20,175 nt of DNA, taken from JAICIG01 sp035532215. GTDB lineage: Bacteria > Planctomycetota > Planctomycetia > Pirellulales > JAICIG01. Made by a program: the position numbers and the translations under genes. This document shows, in pieces, positions 1 to 8,400 of the stretch. The stretch covers positions 1 to 20,175 of the forward strand of contig DATKRK010000419.1 in the NCBI GenBank assembly GCA_035532215.1. Reading direction: 5' to 3'. The notes under the pieces were generated by a model that was not told where the DNA came from, ran no database searches, and saw only the letters and a list, made by a program, of their open reading frames with translations. How positions within the stretch are numbered: the stretch's first letter is position 1; each line of letters starts with the position of its first letter.

Positions 1-138
1 CAGGGCCAGCACGCGCCGCAGGTGCGTGCCGGTCTTGACGGGTCGGGTCTTCAACTGCAGGTGAAACTGCCGCGCTTCCGGCCCCAGGTCGTCGAACTGT
101 TGTTCCAGGGCGGTGCGGGCCGACCGCTTCCGCTGCTC
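1..138 (-). CDS. Partial open frame leaving the window, possibly the end of an IS21-type (IstA-like) transposase
   Basis: In the minus-strand frame offset from the HARE-HTH gene, an uninterrupted reading runs from about nt 138 to the window edge: EQRKRSARTALEQQFDDLG, then PEARQFHLQLKTRPVKTG, then THLRRVLAL. It reads like a genuine amphipathic, basic protein. The pattern 'LGP-A--F---L--RPVKT--H-RR-LAL' resembles the region near the C-terminus of IstA-like transposases (the stretch before 'SEIYG'). This is pattern memory only. No start codon belongs to it inside the window, and it begins exactly where the HARE-HTH fold is lost, so a recombination or insertion junction near nt 132-146 is the simplest explanation. 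Chance open frame is possible in GC-rich DNA. Confidence 0.3.
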
Positions 139-380
139 CAATAGCCCTTGTCGGCCATCGCCTGGATCATCTCTTGGCAGTTCATCGGGGCGCCAGTTTC
201 ACCGAGCGCTTTGGCGGCGGCGTCGAGGGCGCTGGGCTTCTTGGCCTGGGGTGCTTTCGGCGTCTTGGGTTTCTTTTCGGCGGCGGGCTTGGCGGCCTTG
301 GGCTCCTTTTTCGCAGTGCCTTTCGCAAGCTTGATCGTCTTGGCGGCCGGGGCCTTCTTGGTCGTTTTCTTGGCAGTCAT
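51..380 (-). pseudogene. Truncated lysine/alanine-rich HARE-HTH (winged-helix HB1/ASXL type) protein
   Basis: The ATG at 378-380 is chosen because AGGAG lies 7 nt upstream; the frame is open back to 425 but has no such site there. Residues 1-50 are a histone-H1-like tail of Lys/Ala/Pro (KKTTKK, AAEKKPKTPKAPQAKK), expected to bind DNA non-specifically. It is followed by SALDAAAKALGETGAPMN, CQEMIQAMADKGYWSS, the first half of a HARE-HTH winged helix; family members continue with a segment like 'GKTPHATLYAAILREI'. Here the fold stops after KGYWSS (about nt 132-149) and the frame runs into Ser/Pro/Trp-rich sequence (GSGRPAPPWNNSSTTWGRK) to a stop at 51-53. The second half of the winged helix is therefore missing and the gene looks broken. 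Function in the intact family is inferred to be a chromatin-like or regulatory DNA-binding role. Family identity is fairly secure; whether the product is still made is unknown. Confidence 0.7.
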
Positions 381-942
381 CGCATGGCTCCTGAATCGAG
401 GTTTTTGCGGATTGGCGGCGGGCAACGCGCCCTGGATCGCTTCACGCAGTCGGACAGTTACCTCGGGTGCGCGGAGACAGCAAGAGAATTGATGGAAAGA
501 TTCTGAGGTTTGGGGTTGGTCAGGGAATGGGCTTTAGGCGGGCCGAAAAGTGGCGGGCGGGAATTGCTCACCCAGAGCATTGGCGTCCGTGGTGAAGTGG
601 CCACGTCCGGCGGGTCCTGCTGAATGCGCCCCCCGCGTGCAGCGGAAATGGCGGCATGAAAGGCCAGCGGCCGCCGGGCATTTAGCCTTCAACGGATATA
701 ACCGCCCGCCGGCGTTCGTGCGTTTTCCTACGCAGGTGTGCCGGACATCCGCGCGCAAGGGACTGCGGCAGCTTCGCCGGCAGGTCGAGCCGAAGCGGCA
801 ATGCAAGCTGGCGAAGAACGCGCGACCAGGGCACCTCGCCGCATTCCTTGCCCCTTCGGCCGTGGTAGGCGCGGCCACTGGCTCATTACAATGGAACGCA
901 ACTCGCTTTGTCGACATGCTTGGCGTACACGTGGAATCAGCC
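381..942. other. Gene-poor stretch between the HTH gene and the LRR membrane protein
   Basis: No convincing gene is seen. The ribosome binding site of the minus-strand HTH gene lies at 388-392. The plus-strand frame of the LRR protein stays open back to 550, but the 131 extra residues are Arg/Ala/Pro-rich, have no recognisable fold and lack an initiation site, so they are treated as untranslated. A TACAAT at 887-892 could be a -10 element for the downstream gene, but there is no matching -35 box, so no promoter is called. Confidence 0.5.
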
Positions 943-2823
943 ATGAATCGGGAATCCGAAAGACGCGCCGGGCGCCAATCGCGGTTCTTCGTGCCGCTCG
1001 TATTGATCGTCGTGGCAGCGGCTATCGCCCTGGCCAATCTGCGGTCGGATGCGGCGACGATTGATTTCCTCAAGAAAACCCATCTCGTCATCGAAAAGGG
1101 GGAGCGCCCCTTCGGCTGGCCACTTACGTGGTATTGGCGGGATGGGGGCTACGCATCCGAGGGGCCGCAGTGGCCCTTATCGCGCTTCAGCGCGCCACGC
1201 CTCATCGGGAATGTGGCGATGTGGCTCGCGACGTTGGCGGGCACGGCGGCCGCCTTGCGGTGGCTGCTGCGCCGATACAGGCCGAGGCGCCTCGCGCGGC
1301 CGCGCGTTAGCACGCTCATTCTCTTAATGTTCGTTGTGGTTCCGGTGGTGCTCGCCAATCTGAGCCACGACGGTCAGCCAAATTCATGGCAAGGAGAATA
1401 TTATGGCTGGCCGTTGCTCTGGTATGGTCACATACCCGCATTCGGGATGTTCTCAGCCATCTCGCCCGAAAGGCGAGAATACAGCGCGCCGGGTTTGGTT
1501 GGCGATCTGCTGGTTTGGCTTCTGATCTTGGTCGTGACAGGAATGGCGTGGGAGTGGTTGGTGCGCCGCTATAGACCGCGCTTGCGTTGGAGCCTCAAAA
1601 CGATGCTGGCGGCGGTAGGCTTCGTTGCTATCGTCTGCGCATGGTTCGCCGGCGCGCGCAGCCGGGCCGAGAAACAGGATGCGCTGATCGACCTTCTTGG
1701 CGGCGAAGAATCCTTCGTCCATTCCGAACGCTTCTTCTACTATGTCGAACGTTGGGGACCGAAGTGGCTCGATGTCGTTGGGGCCGATCGCTTTCGGCGA
1801 CGCATCGTCGGCGCACTTGTAGAGGCAGGCGATGCTGACAGTGAGCAGCAATTTGAGCGATTGGCGCCATTGCCGGATTTGCGTTTCCTTGAAATGTCAT
1901 CGTCTTTCTCCAACTCAAGCGTCCCCCAGTTCACTCCCGCCATGGGCAACGCGCTTGGCGGCATGCGGCAACTGCGCGTATTGAACGTGTCGTGCGAAAA
2001 CATGTATGGACACATTCCCGTGGACAGCTTTCACGAATGCATCGCAGCTATCGGCAAATTGGTGCAGCTCGAGCGACTTGGCATCCACATGTGGGAAGAG
2101 AATATCGACGACCTTGCCTGCCTGGACAAGTTGACGAACCTGAAATCGCTCAAGCTTTCTGTAATTCCCTTTGCAGATCGTGAAGTCGCGAAACGCCTGG
2201 AGCGCACGGGCGAGGCGGCTGAAGAACAAACCAACCGTGAAGAACCACGGACGCTTGCTTACCTCCCGCCGTTGCCACGCCTCGAATTCCTGAACGTGCA
2301 TGAGTGGGAGTTCGGCGACCAGGATCTAGGTAGACTGGCCCGCTTTCCACGCCTGAAGTCGCTGGATCTGAGCTGGACCACGGTCGGCGCCGAAGGTTTG
2401 GCAAAGCTGGCGCCGCTGGAATCGCTGGAAGAACTGGCGATCAATGAGGACGTCGCCACATCGGCCGGGTTTGAGGCGTTGATTGGGCTAAAGCGCCTGA
2501 AAGCTGTCCACATCTGGGGCCCCGGACACCGGCACACTTCCGATACCAAAGCGGAAAAGTTCCAGCGCCGAGCAGACATCGCCGCCGTTACATTGGATGG
2601 AACGCTCCGCCCGGCCGTGCTCTTGCTAGATGATCGCAGCGAATTGGTCGTGTTGCCCGGCGAGCTCGATGGTTTGCGTCGCTCACTGGCGGCTTTGAGA
2701 AAATCCCATTCGGCAATCGTTATCGACGCCGCTTATGAAGAGTTCGAGGAGAAGAATGATGTGGAACCTCCATGGCACGCGACGGACCGTGAAGACGACC
2801 TTCGTGCGTTCGCGCGGCAATGA
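943..2823 (+). CDS. Membrane protein with duplicated TM module and extracytoplasmic leucine-rich repeats
   Basis: The ATG at 943 is preferred because the protein then begins MNRESERRAGRQSR directly before the first TM helix; ATG 916 in the same frame is the alternative, and neither has a strong ribosome binding site. The product is 626 residues. TM helices lie at about 15-33, 87-109, 122-140, 185-207 and 218-236. Residues 15-115 and 122-213 are a tandem duplication: each half has LANL after a helix, a loop with GWPLxWY, SAP(R/G)L(I/V)G, a second helix and then RRYRPR. By the positive-inside rule the RRYRPR segments are cytoplasmic, the GWPL loops outside, and the C-terminal domain outside. 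Residues about 300-530 carry LRR units (LPDLRFLEM, LRVLNVS, LERLGIH, LKSLKLS, LEFLNVH, LKSLDLS, LEELAIN). LRRs usually bind proteins; the partner is unknown. No enzymatic motif is seen. Confidence 0.8.
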   Translation: MNRESERRAGRQSRFFVPLVLIVVAAAIALANLRSDAATIDFLKKTHLVIEKGERPFGWPLTWYWRDGGYASEGPQWPLSRFSAPRLIGNVAMWLATLAGTAAALRWLLRRYRPRRLARPRVSTLILLMFVVVPVVLANLSHDGQPNSWQGEYYGWPLLWYGHIPAFGMFSAISPERREYSAPGLVGDLLVWLLILVVTGMAWEWLVRRYRPRLRWSLKTMLAAVGFVAIVCAWFAGARSRAEKQDALIDLLGGEESFVHSERFFYYVERWGPKWLDVVGADRFRRRIVGALVEAGDADSEQQFERLAPLPDLRFLEMSSSFSNSSVPQFTPAMGNALGGMRQLRVLNVSCENMYGHIPVDSFHECIAAIGKLVQLERLGIHMWEENIDDLACLDKLTNLKSLKLSVIPFADREVAKRLERTGEAAEEQTNREEPRTLAYLPPLPRLEFLNVHEWEFGDQDLGRLARFPRLKSLDLSWTTVGAEGLAKLAPLESLEELAINEDVATSAGFEALIGLKRLKAVHIWGPGHRHTSDTKAEKFQRRADIAAVTLDGTLRPAVLLLDDRSELVVLPGELDGLRRSLAALRKSHSAIVIDAAYEEFEEKNDVEPPWHATDREDDLRAFARQ

Positions 2824-3214
2824 CTGCGTTTCTAAAACTCAACGGCCATGAACGTCTTCCCGACGTGGCGATTTGATGTGAGCCGGCCGATCGGTGCGTC
2901 GGGCCATTTGATAGTCACCGTACTTGCCTGATCATACGCAGAGGCATCGACACGAGTAGGCTAACCTGCGTCGGGGTGCCGGACCCGAGCAGGAAAACGA
3001 TTGATTGACAAGGGGAGCATTGAGCCTTAAAAATGGTCGTGCCGATCCTCCTCCGCCAACGAAGTCTTGAGGCCATGCTCTCTTGATCCACGCCCAGGCT
3101 ATGCTCGCCGCCGGCGAGTTCTAACGGCAATGGCTACCGTACACGGAGGTTTCGCGTGATGGCCGAACGTTTTTGTCAGCGGGTAAGCAGAAACTTTCCA
3201 GGAACCGGGTGCCG
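2824..3214. other. Intergenic stretch, no gene recognised
   Basis: About 390 bp separate the LRR gene from the lipoprotein gene. Only short open frames occur and none resembles a known family. A perfect 6-bp hairpin with a 3-nt loop (CTCGCC-GCC-GGCGAG) lies at 3104-3118. It has no T-tract, so it is not called a terminator. The plus-strand frame of the lipoprotein extends to a TTG at 3173, but that extension would precede the signal peptide. Confidence 0.5.
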
Positions 3215-4003
3215 ATGACATCGCGACCTTGCCTCCTGATTTCGGTACTTATCCTTGTCGGGTGCGACAGTTCCCCGCCGCCCGGGGCTTCGCCCCAGCA
3301 AGGGCGTCGTGCATCACCGACCTCGGTCGACGAATGTATTGCTACGTGGGGCGACATGGGCATGTGGCTCCCCGACGCGAAACAGGTTGAGCTATTTCGC
3401 AGGAACTTTGATTCGGCCCGCGGGTCACTGCATGTCGCGTTATCGAATCCTGATCATTCTGTGCGAATGCGTGCGGCATACGTCATTGGCGAAATTGGTG
3501 CATCGGCAAAACCTGCCGGCCAAGACTTGCTCGCCCGCCTCAAAGACGAACCTGACGAACTTGTTCGCATCTACATCGTTCAGGCATTGAGCGCTATCGA
3601 CTATGACACTAATCCGGCTCTCTCAATGCTAGCCGACCGTTATGCAGCGCTTGACGGCGAGAACGTTCCGCCGAAGGTAGACCACTCCTATGCCGAGGTC
3701 GATGAAAAAATCACAGTTGCATCCGCCCTATACGTGCTTTTGAAGGCGGATGCAAAGGCAAAGCGTGAATACTTCGATTTTGTGACCAAATGGCTCGATC
3801 CGCCTGCTGATGACCTAAGTCGCAACTTGCTGGAAGGATATTGGGAGCGTCGGTTGGTGACAGTACTCGCGTTGGAACGAATGCCGGATGCGGTCGATGC
3901 GATTCCTAAACTTGAATCGCTCCAGGCTGAACCAAATAGCAAACCATGGATCGGGGCACACGTTCCACGAGTTCTCGCCGTACTTCGGAAGAACGTGCGG
4001 TAG
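3215..4003 (+). CDS. HEAT-repeat lipoprotein
   Basis: The ATG at 3215 is chosen because it places a classical lipoprotein signal at the very N-terminus: MTSRPC, then LLISVLILVGC with lipobox L14-V15-G16-C17. The in-frame TTG at 3173 would add 14 residues before the signal. Cys17 should be lipidated after signal peptidase II cleavage; residue +2 is Asp, the inner-membrane retention signal in Enterobacteria (relevance here is an extrapolation). The mature part starts with a Pro/Ser/Gln linker. Residues about 60-120 form paired amphipathic helices of HEAT type: LHVALSNPDHSVRMRAAYVI, GEIGAS, then DLLARLKDEPDELVRIYIVQ and ALSAID. The remaining helices are more divergent, ending AHVPRVLAVLRKNVR. 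The product is 262 residues with no catalytic motif, so a scaffold or protein-binding role at the membrane is inferred. It lies alone, in the same direction as the LRR gene but 390 bp away. Confidence 0.75.
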   Translation: MTSRPCLLISVLILVGCDSSPPPGASPQQGRRASPTSVDECIATWGDMGMWLPDAKQVELFRRNFDSARGSLHVALSNPDHSVRMRAAYVIGEIGASAKPAGQDLLARLKDEPDELVRIYIVQALSAIDYDTNPALSMLADRYAALDGENVPPKVDHSYAEVDEKITVASALYVLLKADAKAKREYFDFVTKWLDPPADDLSRNLLEGYWERRLVTVLALERMPDAVDAIPKLESLQAEPNSKPWIGAHVPRVLAVLRKNVR

Positions 4004-4561
4004 AACGGAAGTCGCGCATAGGAGCATTGAGAATCAACTCTTGGCGTGGTTTCCAGTTCGATCGCTGAATAGGTCTTCGCGTTCATAGGTCACATCGAGA
4101 ACTATGTGCCATCGGTGACATCGACCGAGGCGTCCGCATAGCGCTCACTGGCGCGCTTCGGTGTTCACGACCGATGCCCGGAAGGGCAGCTCGCGAAGTG
4201 CATTCGACCACATTGACCGATACCGATAGGTGTGGGCTGATTTGGAATCCTTGAGCCCGCGCGCGTGTGTGGCATCGACCTGCGTAGGAACCAGCGGGCC
4301 ATTCGATCGCCGATCCTGCTCTCCCCAGCCAAGCGCAAAACCGCCAATTCGCCTCCGCGCCAGCGGTTTTCTGAGCTTTTTGGCGCTGGTTCCCGGCTGG
4401 CTGCCGACCCGGTTTTCGGCCAGCCCAAACCTGGCCGAATCACGGACCCACTTCCTACGAACTGGGTCGGTGATTGCCCTGCATGTGGCCCGAAAACATG
4501 GCTCATGGTGGATGAGCCGTCCGGCGCAACGAGCGCAGCTCTCAACTCCGGAGAACGCCCC
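4004..4561. other. Gene-poor, hairpin-containing stretch before the recombinase
   Basis: No credible gene is seen on either strand. The recombinase frame remains open upstream to 4265, but the extra 99 residues have no recombinase-like content and the good initiation site is at 4562. The right half has several inverted repeats: CCAGCG/CGCTGG around 4361-4392, GGCTGG/CCAGCC with an inner CCGA/TCGG around 4395-4426, and the strong one at 4440-4473 listed separately. On the minus strand near 4145-4230 short protein-like stretches appear in more than one frame, which could be a decayed gene, but no family is recognisable. Confidence 0.45.
4440..4473. repeat. Imperfect 11-bp inverted repeat with 12-nt loop upstream of the recombinase gene
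   Basis: The arms are TCACGGACCCA (4440-4450) and TGGGTCGGTGA (4463-4473), complementary at 10 of 11 positions, around the spacer CTTCCTACGAAC. No T-tract follows on either side, so it is a poor fit to an intrinsic terminator. It lies 88 bp before the recombinase start codon and could be a recombinase-binding or folded recombination site, an operator, or a remnant terminal repeat. Only the symmetry is directly seen. Confidence 0.5.
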
Positions 4562-5194
4562 GTGCAATTCGCTCCTTGGAACATCGACACTGGCAAGATT
4601 CTGACCAGGCGGGAGATGGCCGTGGTCCTGGCCGACCTCAAGGCCCGGGCCGAGCGATCGGCGAACGCCCATTTCAATCTGATCCTGTTCCGCCTTGCCG
4701 CCTGTTGCGGGCTGCGCGTTTCGGAGATTGCACAGCTTCAAGTGGGCGACGTCGACGTTGGCAAGTTCCGCCCGCACCTCCGCATCCGCCCTGACGCCGC
4801 CAAGGGCCGCCGTCCGCGGCGCGTTCCGCTCTGGTGGGACGCGGGCACGCTGGCTGACATCGCCGCGTGGAAGGCCGAACGGTTGGCCCAGGGCGCCAAG
4901 CCGGTCGATCCGTTCCTCACATCGCAACGCGCGGGCGCATCGGGCCGCCCGCTATCGCGCCATACGCTGAGGAGACGGTTTCTGACCGCCTGCCGCGTGC
5001 TTGGCCTGGAACGGCTCGGCGCGCTGACGATCCATCACGGCCGCCACACGTTCATCAGCCACGTGCTGGCCGGAGGCTGCACGCTGCCTGAAGTACGCGA
5101 CGCGGCGGGGCACACGAACGTGAGCGTGACGTCGGCGTATTTGCACGTGGCGGTGGATGGGGAGGAAGGGCCGGGGGAGTTGTTTCGGTTTTGA
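4562..5194 (+). CDS. Tyrosine recombinase/integrase, catalytic domain only
   Basis: A site-specific recombinase of the phage-integrase (tyrosine) family. The GTG at 4562 is chosen because GGAG (4550-4553) sits 8 nt upstream and the protein-like reading starts there (VQFAPWNIDTGKILTRREM). All catalytic residues are present: Arg52 (CGLRVSEIAQLQ), Lys81 (AAKGRRPRRVPL), His158 and Arg161 (HHGRHTF), His184 (AAGHTNVS) and the nucleophile Tyr193 (TSAYLH). At 210 residues it lacks the SAM-like N-terminal core-binding domain of usual integrases of 300-400 residues. Similar short recombinases are, as I recall, frequent in planctomycete genomes, so this may be a family form and not a truncation. The stop codon lies within a small hairpin (CGGTT-TTG-AACCG, 5186-5198). 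No attachment site, tRNA or excisionase gene is visible nearby. It converges on the glucan synthase gene. Confidence 0.9.
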   Translation: MQFAPWNIDTGKILTRREMAVVLADLKARAERSANAHFNLILFRLAACCGLRVSEIAQLQVGDVDVGKFRPHLRIRPDAAKGRRPRRVPLWWDAGTLADIAAWKAERLAQGAKPVDPFLTSQRAGASGRPLSRHTLRRRFLTACRVLGLERLGALTIHHGRHTFISHVLAGGCTLPEVRDAAGHTNVSVTSAYLHVAVDGEEGPGELFRF

Positions 5195-5426
5195 ACCGCT
5201 GCAATCCTTTCGGCCAGCGAATGGGCAGATCAATTCGTGCACGGCGGGCGCCGTTAACTTCAGTGTCGCAGGCGTTCCACACCGATCCCTCCTCCCCGCC
5301 GAGAGTTCGGTTCGAAGAGGGTTCTGTGCAGGGTGGCCAATGACAATGCGCCCTTTGAATTGCTCCAGAGAGGCATCAAGGCCGCTAAGTGCATGCCTCG
5401 ACCGTTGCCGGCATTTGATCTGGCAT

Positions 5427-5445
5427 ATCGTCGCGGGTCGACGAT
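5427..5445. terminator. Perfect hairpin between convergent recombinase and glucan synthase genes
   Basis: ATCGTCG-CGGGT-CGACGAT is a perfect 7-bp stem with a 5-nt loop, 24 bp beyond the stop codon of the minus-strand glucan synthase gene. It is followed by TTT on the plus strand. The position between two convergent genes suits a terminator, but the T-tract is short, so the role is inferred. Confidence 0.4.
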
Positions 5446-5469
5446 TTCCAGAATTACTGCAAGCCGAAA

Positions 5470-8400
5470 TCAAGCAGGGGGAATGGCTAAGTCCTCCCGA
5501 TTGACGCGTGTCGCCGGGGCTGGCGCCTGGCCCACTTTTACTTCCACTTGGTGGTCATTCCGGTCGTCGACGAGCGGCACGTATCGCTCGAGTTGATCGT
5601 TGCCGTCGACGGTCACGCGCTCGATCGTCGATCCGGCGCCCTGATTATGGAAGGTGATGTGATAGTGCGTTTCGCGGTAACGGTAGTGGATCTTGAAAGT
5701 TGACCAACTTCGAGGGAGGCACGGCGTGAAGCGGAGCTTGTCCACCTCCAAGTTCAACCCGAGCAGCGATTCGGTGATCAGCCGATACATCCAGCCGGCA
5801 GAGCCGGTGTACCAGGTCCATCCGCCGCGGCCCGTGTGGGGCGCAACGGCGTAGATGTCGGCTGCTACAACGTAAGGCTCGACGCGGTATGTGGCCGCAG
5901 TTTCGGCCGTGTCGGCGTGAGTCACGGGATTGATCAGCGAGAACAACTCCCAGGCGCGTTGGGAATCGCCCATCGCCGCGAAAGCCATCACGGTCCATAC
6001 GGCGGCGTGGGTGTACTGGCCGCCGTTCTCTCGCACGCCGGGAATATATCCTTTGATGTAGCCGGGGTTGAGCGGCGATTTATCGAACGGTGGCTCGAAA
6101 AGTTGGATGAGTCGGGCGTCGCGGCAAACCAGCAGGCGGTCGACGCTATCCATCGCGCTCAACGATCGTTCGCGAGCGCCCGCACCGGATAAGACCGACC
6201 AGCTTTGCGGCAGCGAATCGATTTGGCACTCGGGGTTCGAGGCCGAGCCAAGCGGCGTGCCGTCGTCGAAGTACGCGCGGCGGTACCATGCTCCATCCCA
6301 GGCATGCTCTTCAATGTTGCCCCGCAGCCGGCCGGCCTCGATCGAATACCTGTCGGCGATGGCGGCATCGCCGCGACTTTGAGCAAGCTCGGCGAAACGC
6401 GTCAACGCATCATAAAGAAAGAAGGCCAACCAGACGCTCTCGCCTTGGCCCTGCATGCCGACGAGGTTCATCCCGTCGTTCCAGTCGCCACAGCCCATCA
6501 ACGGCAGGCCGTGCGTGCCGAATCGCAGACCACAGTCGATGGCGCGGACGCAATGGTCGTAAAGCGTGCCGGAATCGCCCGAGACTTGCGGCAGATCGTA
6601 ATACGACTCTTCCTCCGGACGCACCGGCCGGGCCGTGAGATACGGCACGGTCTCGTCCAACACGCCCGTATCTCCTGTCGCAGAAACATAGCGGGATGTC
6701 GCGTAGGCGAGCCAAAGGTAGTCGTCGGAGAAGTGCGTGCGCACCCCGCGGCCAGCAGGCGGGTGCCACCAGTGCTGTACGTCGCCCTCGCGAAATTGAT
6801 GGGCCGCGGCGCGCAACAGGTGCTCGCGAAACACGCCGGGTTCGGCATGGAGCAGCGCCATGGCGTCTTGCAACTGGTCTCGGAAGCCGAACGCGCCGCC
6901 CGACTGGTAGAATCCCGTGCGGGCCCACATGCGGCAGGCCAGCGTCTGGTAGACGAGCCAACCGTTGGCCAGAAAGTTCACGGCCGGATCGGGCGTTTCG
7001 CAGTACACCGTGCCCAGCGAGCGGCTCCAATAGCGCCACACGGCTTCCAAAGCCTGCTGAGCGCTCGCCGCACCGCGGAACCGCTGCAGGAGTTGCCGCG
7101 CCTGTTCCGCATTCTGGGCGGCGCCGAGTGTGAACACGACGTCCTTTTCTTCGCCATCATTGAGGTTGCACGGCGCTTGCACGGCCGCACAAGGATCGAA
7201 TCCCGCGCCGACCCGGCCAGACAAGCGAACTCGGCCCAGCGCCGCGGGGTTCGCCGGAGTGCCGTTTCGGCCGAGGAACTCCGTGCGGTCCGCCGTCAAG
7301 GTCCGCGCCGTTTCGCTGCAATCGACAAACGCGATCCGCTCGCCGAACTCCGAACTATATGCATTCCGAGCAAACAGCGCGCCTGTCATCAGGTCCAACT
7401 CCGTGACGACGTGCAGCAGCGTCTTATCGCGCAACTCGCCCAAGACCCACTCCCAGTAGGACGTGATTGACAGGCGGCGGGGCCGGCCCGAGCGGTTGCT
7501 GATTCGCAGCCGGGCGAACTTCACGGGTTCATCGATGGCCACGAATAGGCTCAATTCAGTAACGATGCCGTCCTCGGCATATTCAAAGACGCTGTAGCCA
7601 AACCCGTGCCGTGCGACGTAAGGCATTTCGCCGCGAGCCGGCGATGGCGAAGGGGACCAGAAATGGCCAGTTTCCTCGTCGCGGATATAAATGGCTTCAC
7701 CACTCGCGCCGGTAACCGGGTCGTTGGACCAGGGAGTCAATCGGAATTCGTGGCTGTTCTCCGACCAGGTGTAGACGCTGCCGCTTTCCGACACGACGGA
7801 GCCAAATTGCGGATTGGCGATCACGTTGACCCAAGGCGCCGGCGTGATTTGCCCTGGGCTGAGCAGGGTGACGTACTCGCGTCCGTCGCGGCTGAAGCCG
7901 CCGAGGCCGTTGAAGTACGCTAAGTCCCGTTGGGGCGCCTCGGTGAACGGCGCCGGCTCGGGCCGGCGTCGCAGCGGTTTGAGGGCGGGAACCGATACCT
8001 CGCCGCGGCCGCGTCGCGCCGCCTGCTCCATCAGCGTGCCTGCATCGTCGCGCAGAACGATCCGTGCGACCGTCTGCAGCAGCGCTTGATCCTCATCCGA
8101 CATCTGCTCGCCGCGACGGACGAAGATGCCGCCCGGCTTGTCGACCAACGTGGCCTCCGGGCTGGCGGCGATGACGTCCATAATCGTGTCTTGCAGCGTT
8201 TGGCGGTAAACCGAATCGTCCTCGTTCCAGATGACCAGGTCGACGACGACGCCTTTCATCCGCCAATAGGCATGAGCCTGCACGGCCTGGCGCACCAGAT
8301 CGATTTTCTCCCGATCGCGCATGCGGACCAGCACGATCGGCAGATCTCCGGAAATCCCATAGCCCCACAGCCCCGACTGCGACCGCCGATTGCGGACCAA

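Noticed and set aside
550..942. N-terminal extension of the LRR membrane protein by 131 codons
   Set aside because: Open by chance in GC-rich DNA: no initiation site, no fold, Arg/Pro/Ala-rich composition, and it would bury the natural N-terminus before the first TM helix.
4440..4473. Integron attC site
   Set aside because: The inverted repeat lacks the RYYYAAC/GTTRRRY core sites and the recombinase lacks features specific to integron integrases.
4145..4927. Minus-strand frame of 260 codons opposite the recombinase start
   Set aside because: It overlaps the catalytic recombinase domain in antisense and shows no conserved family; only its last 30 codons look protein-like, which is too little to call.
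5333..5596. Small plus-strand frame starting GTG (MANDNAPFELLQRGIKAAK...)
   Set aside because: The first 35 codons look plausible, but it has no ribosome binding site at a proper distance, overlaps the 3' end of the glucan synthase gene and degenerates into Ser/Thr/Trp-rich shadow sequence.
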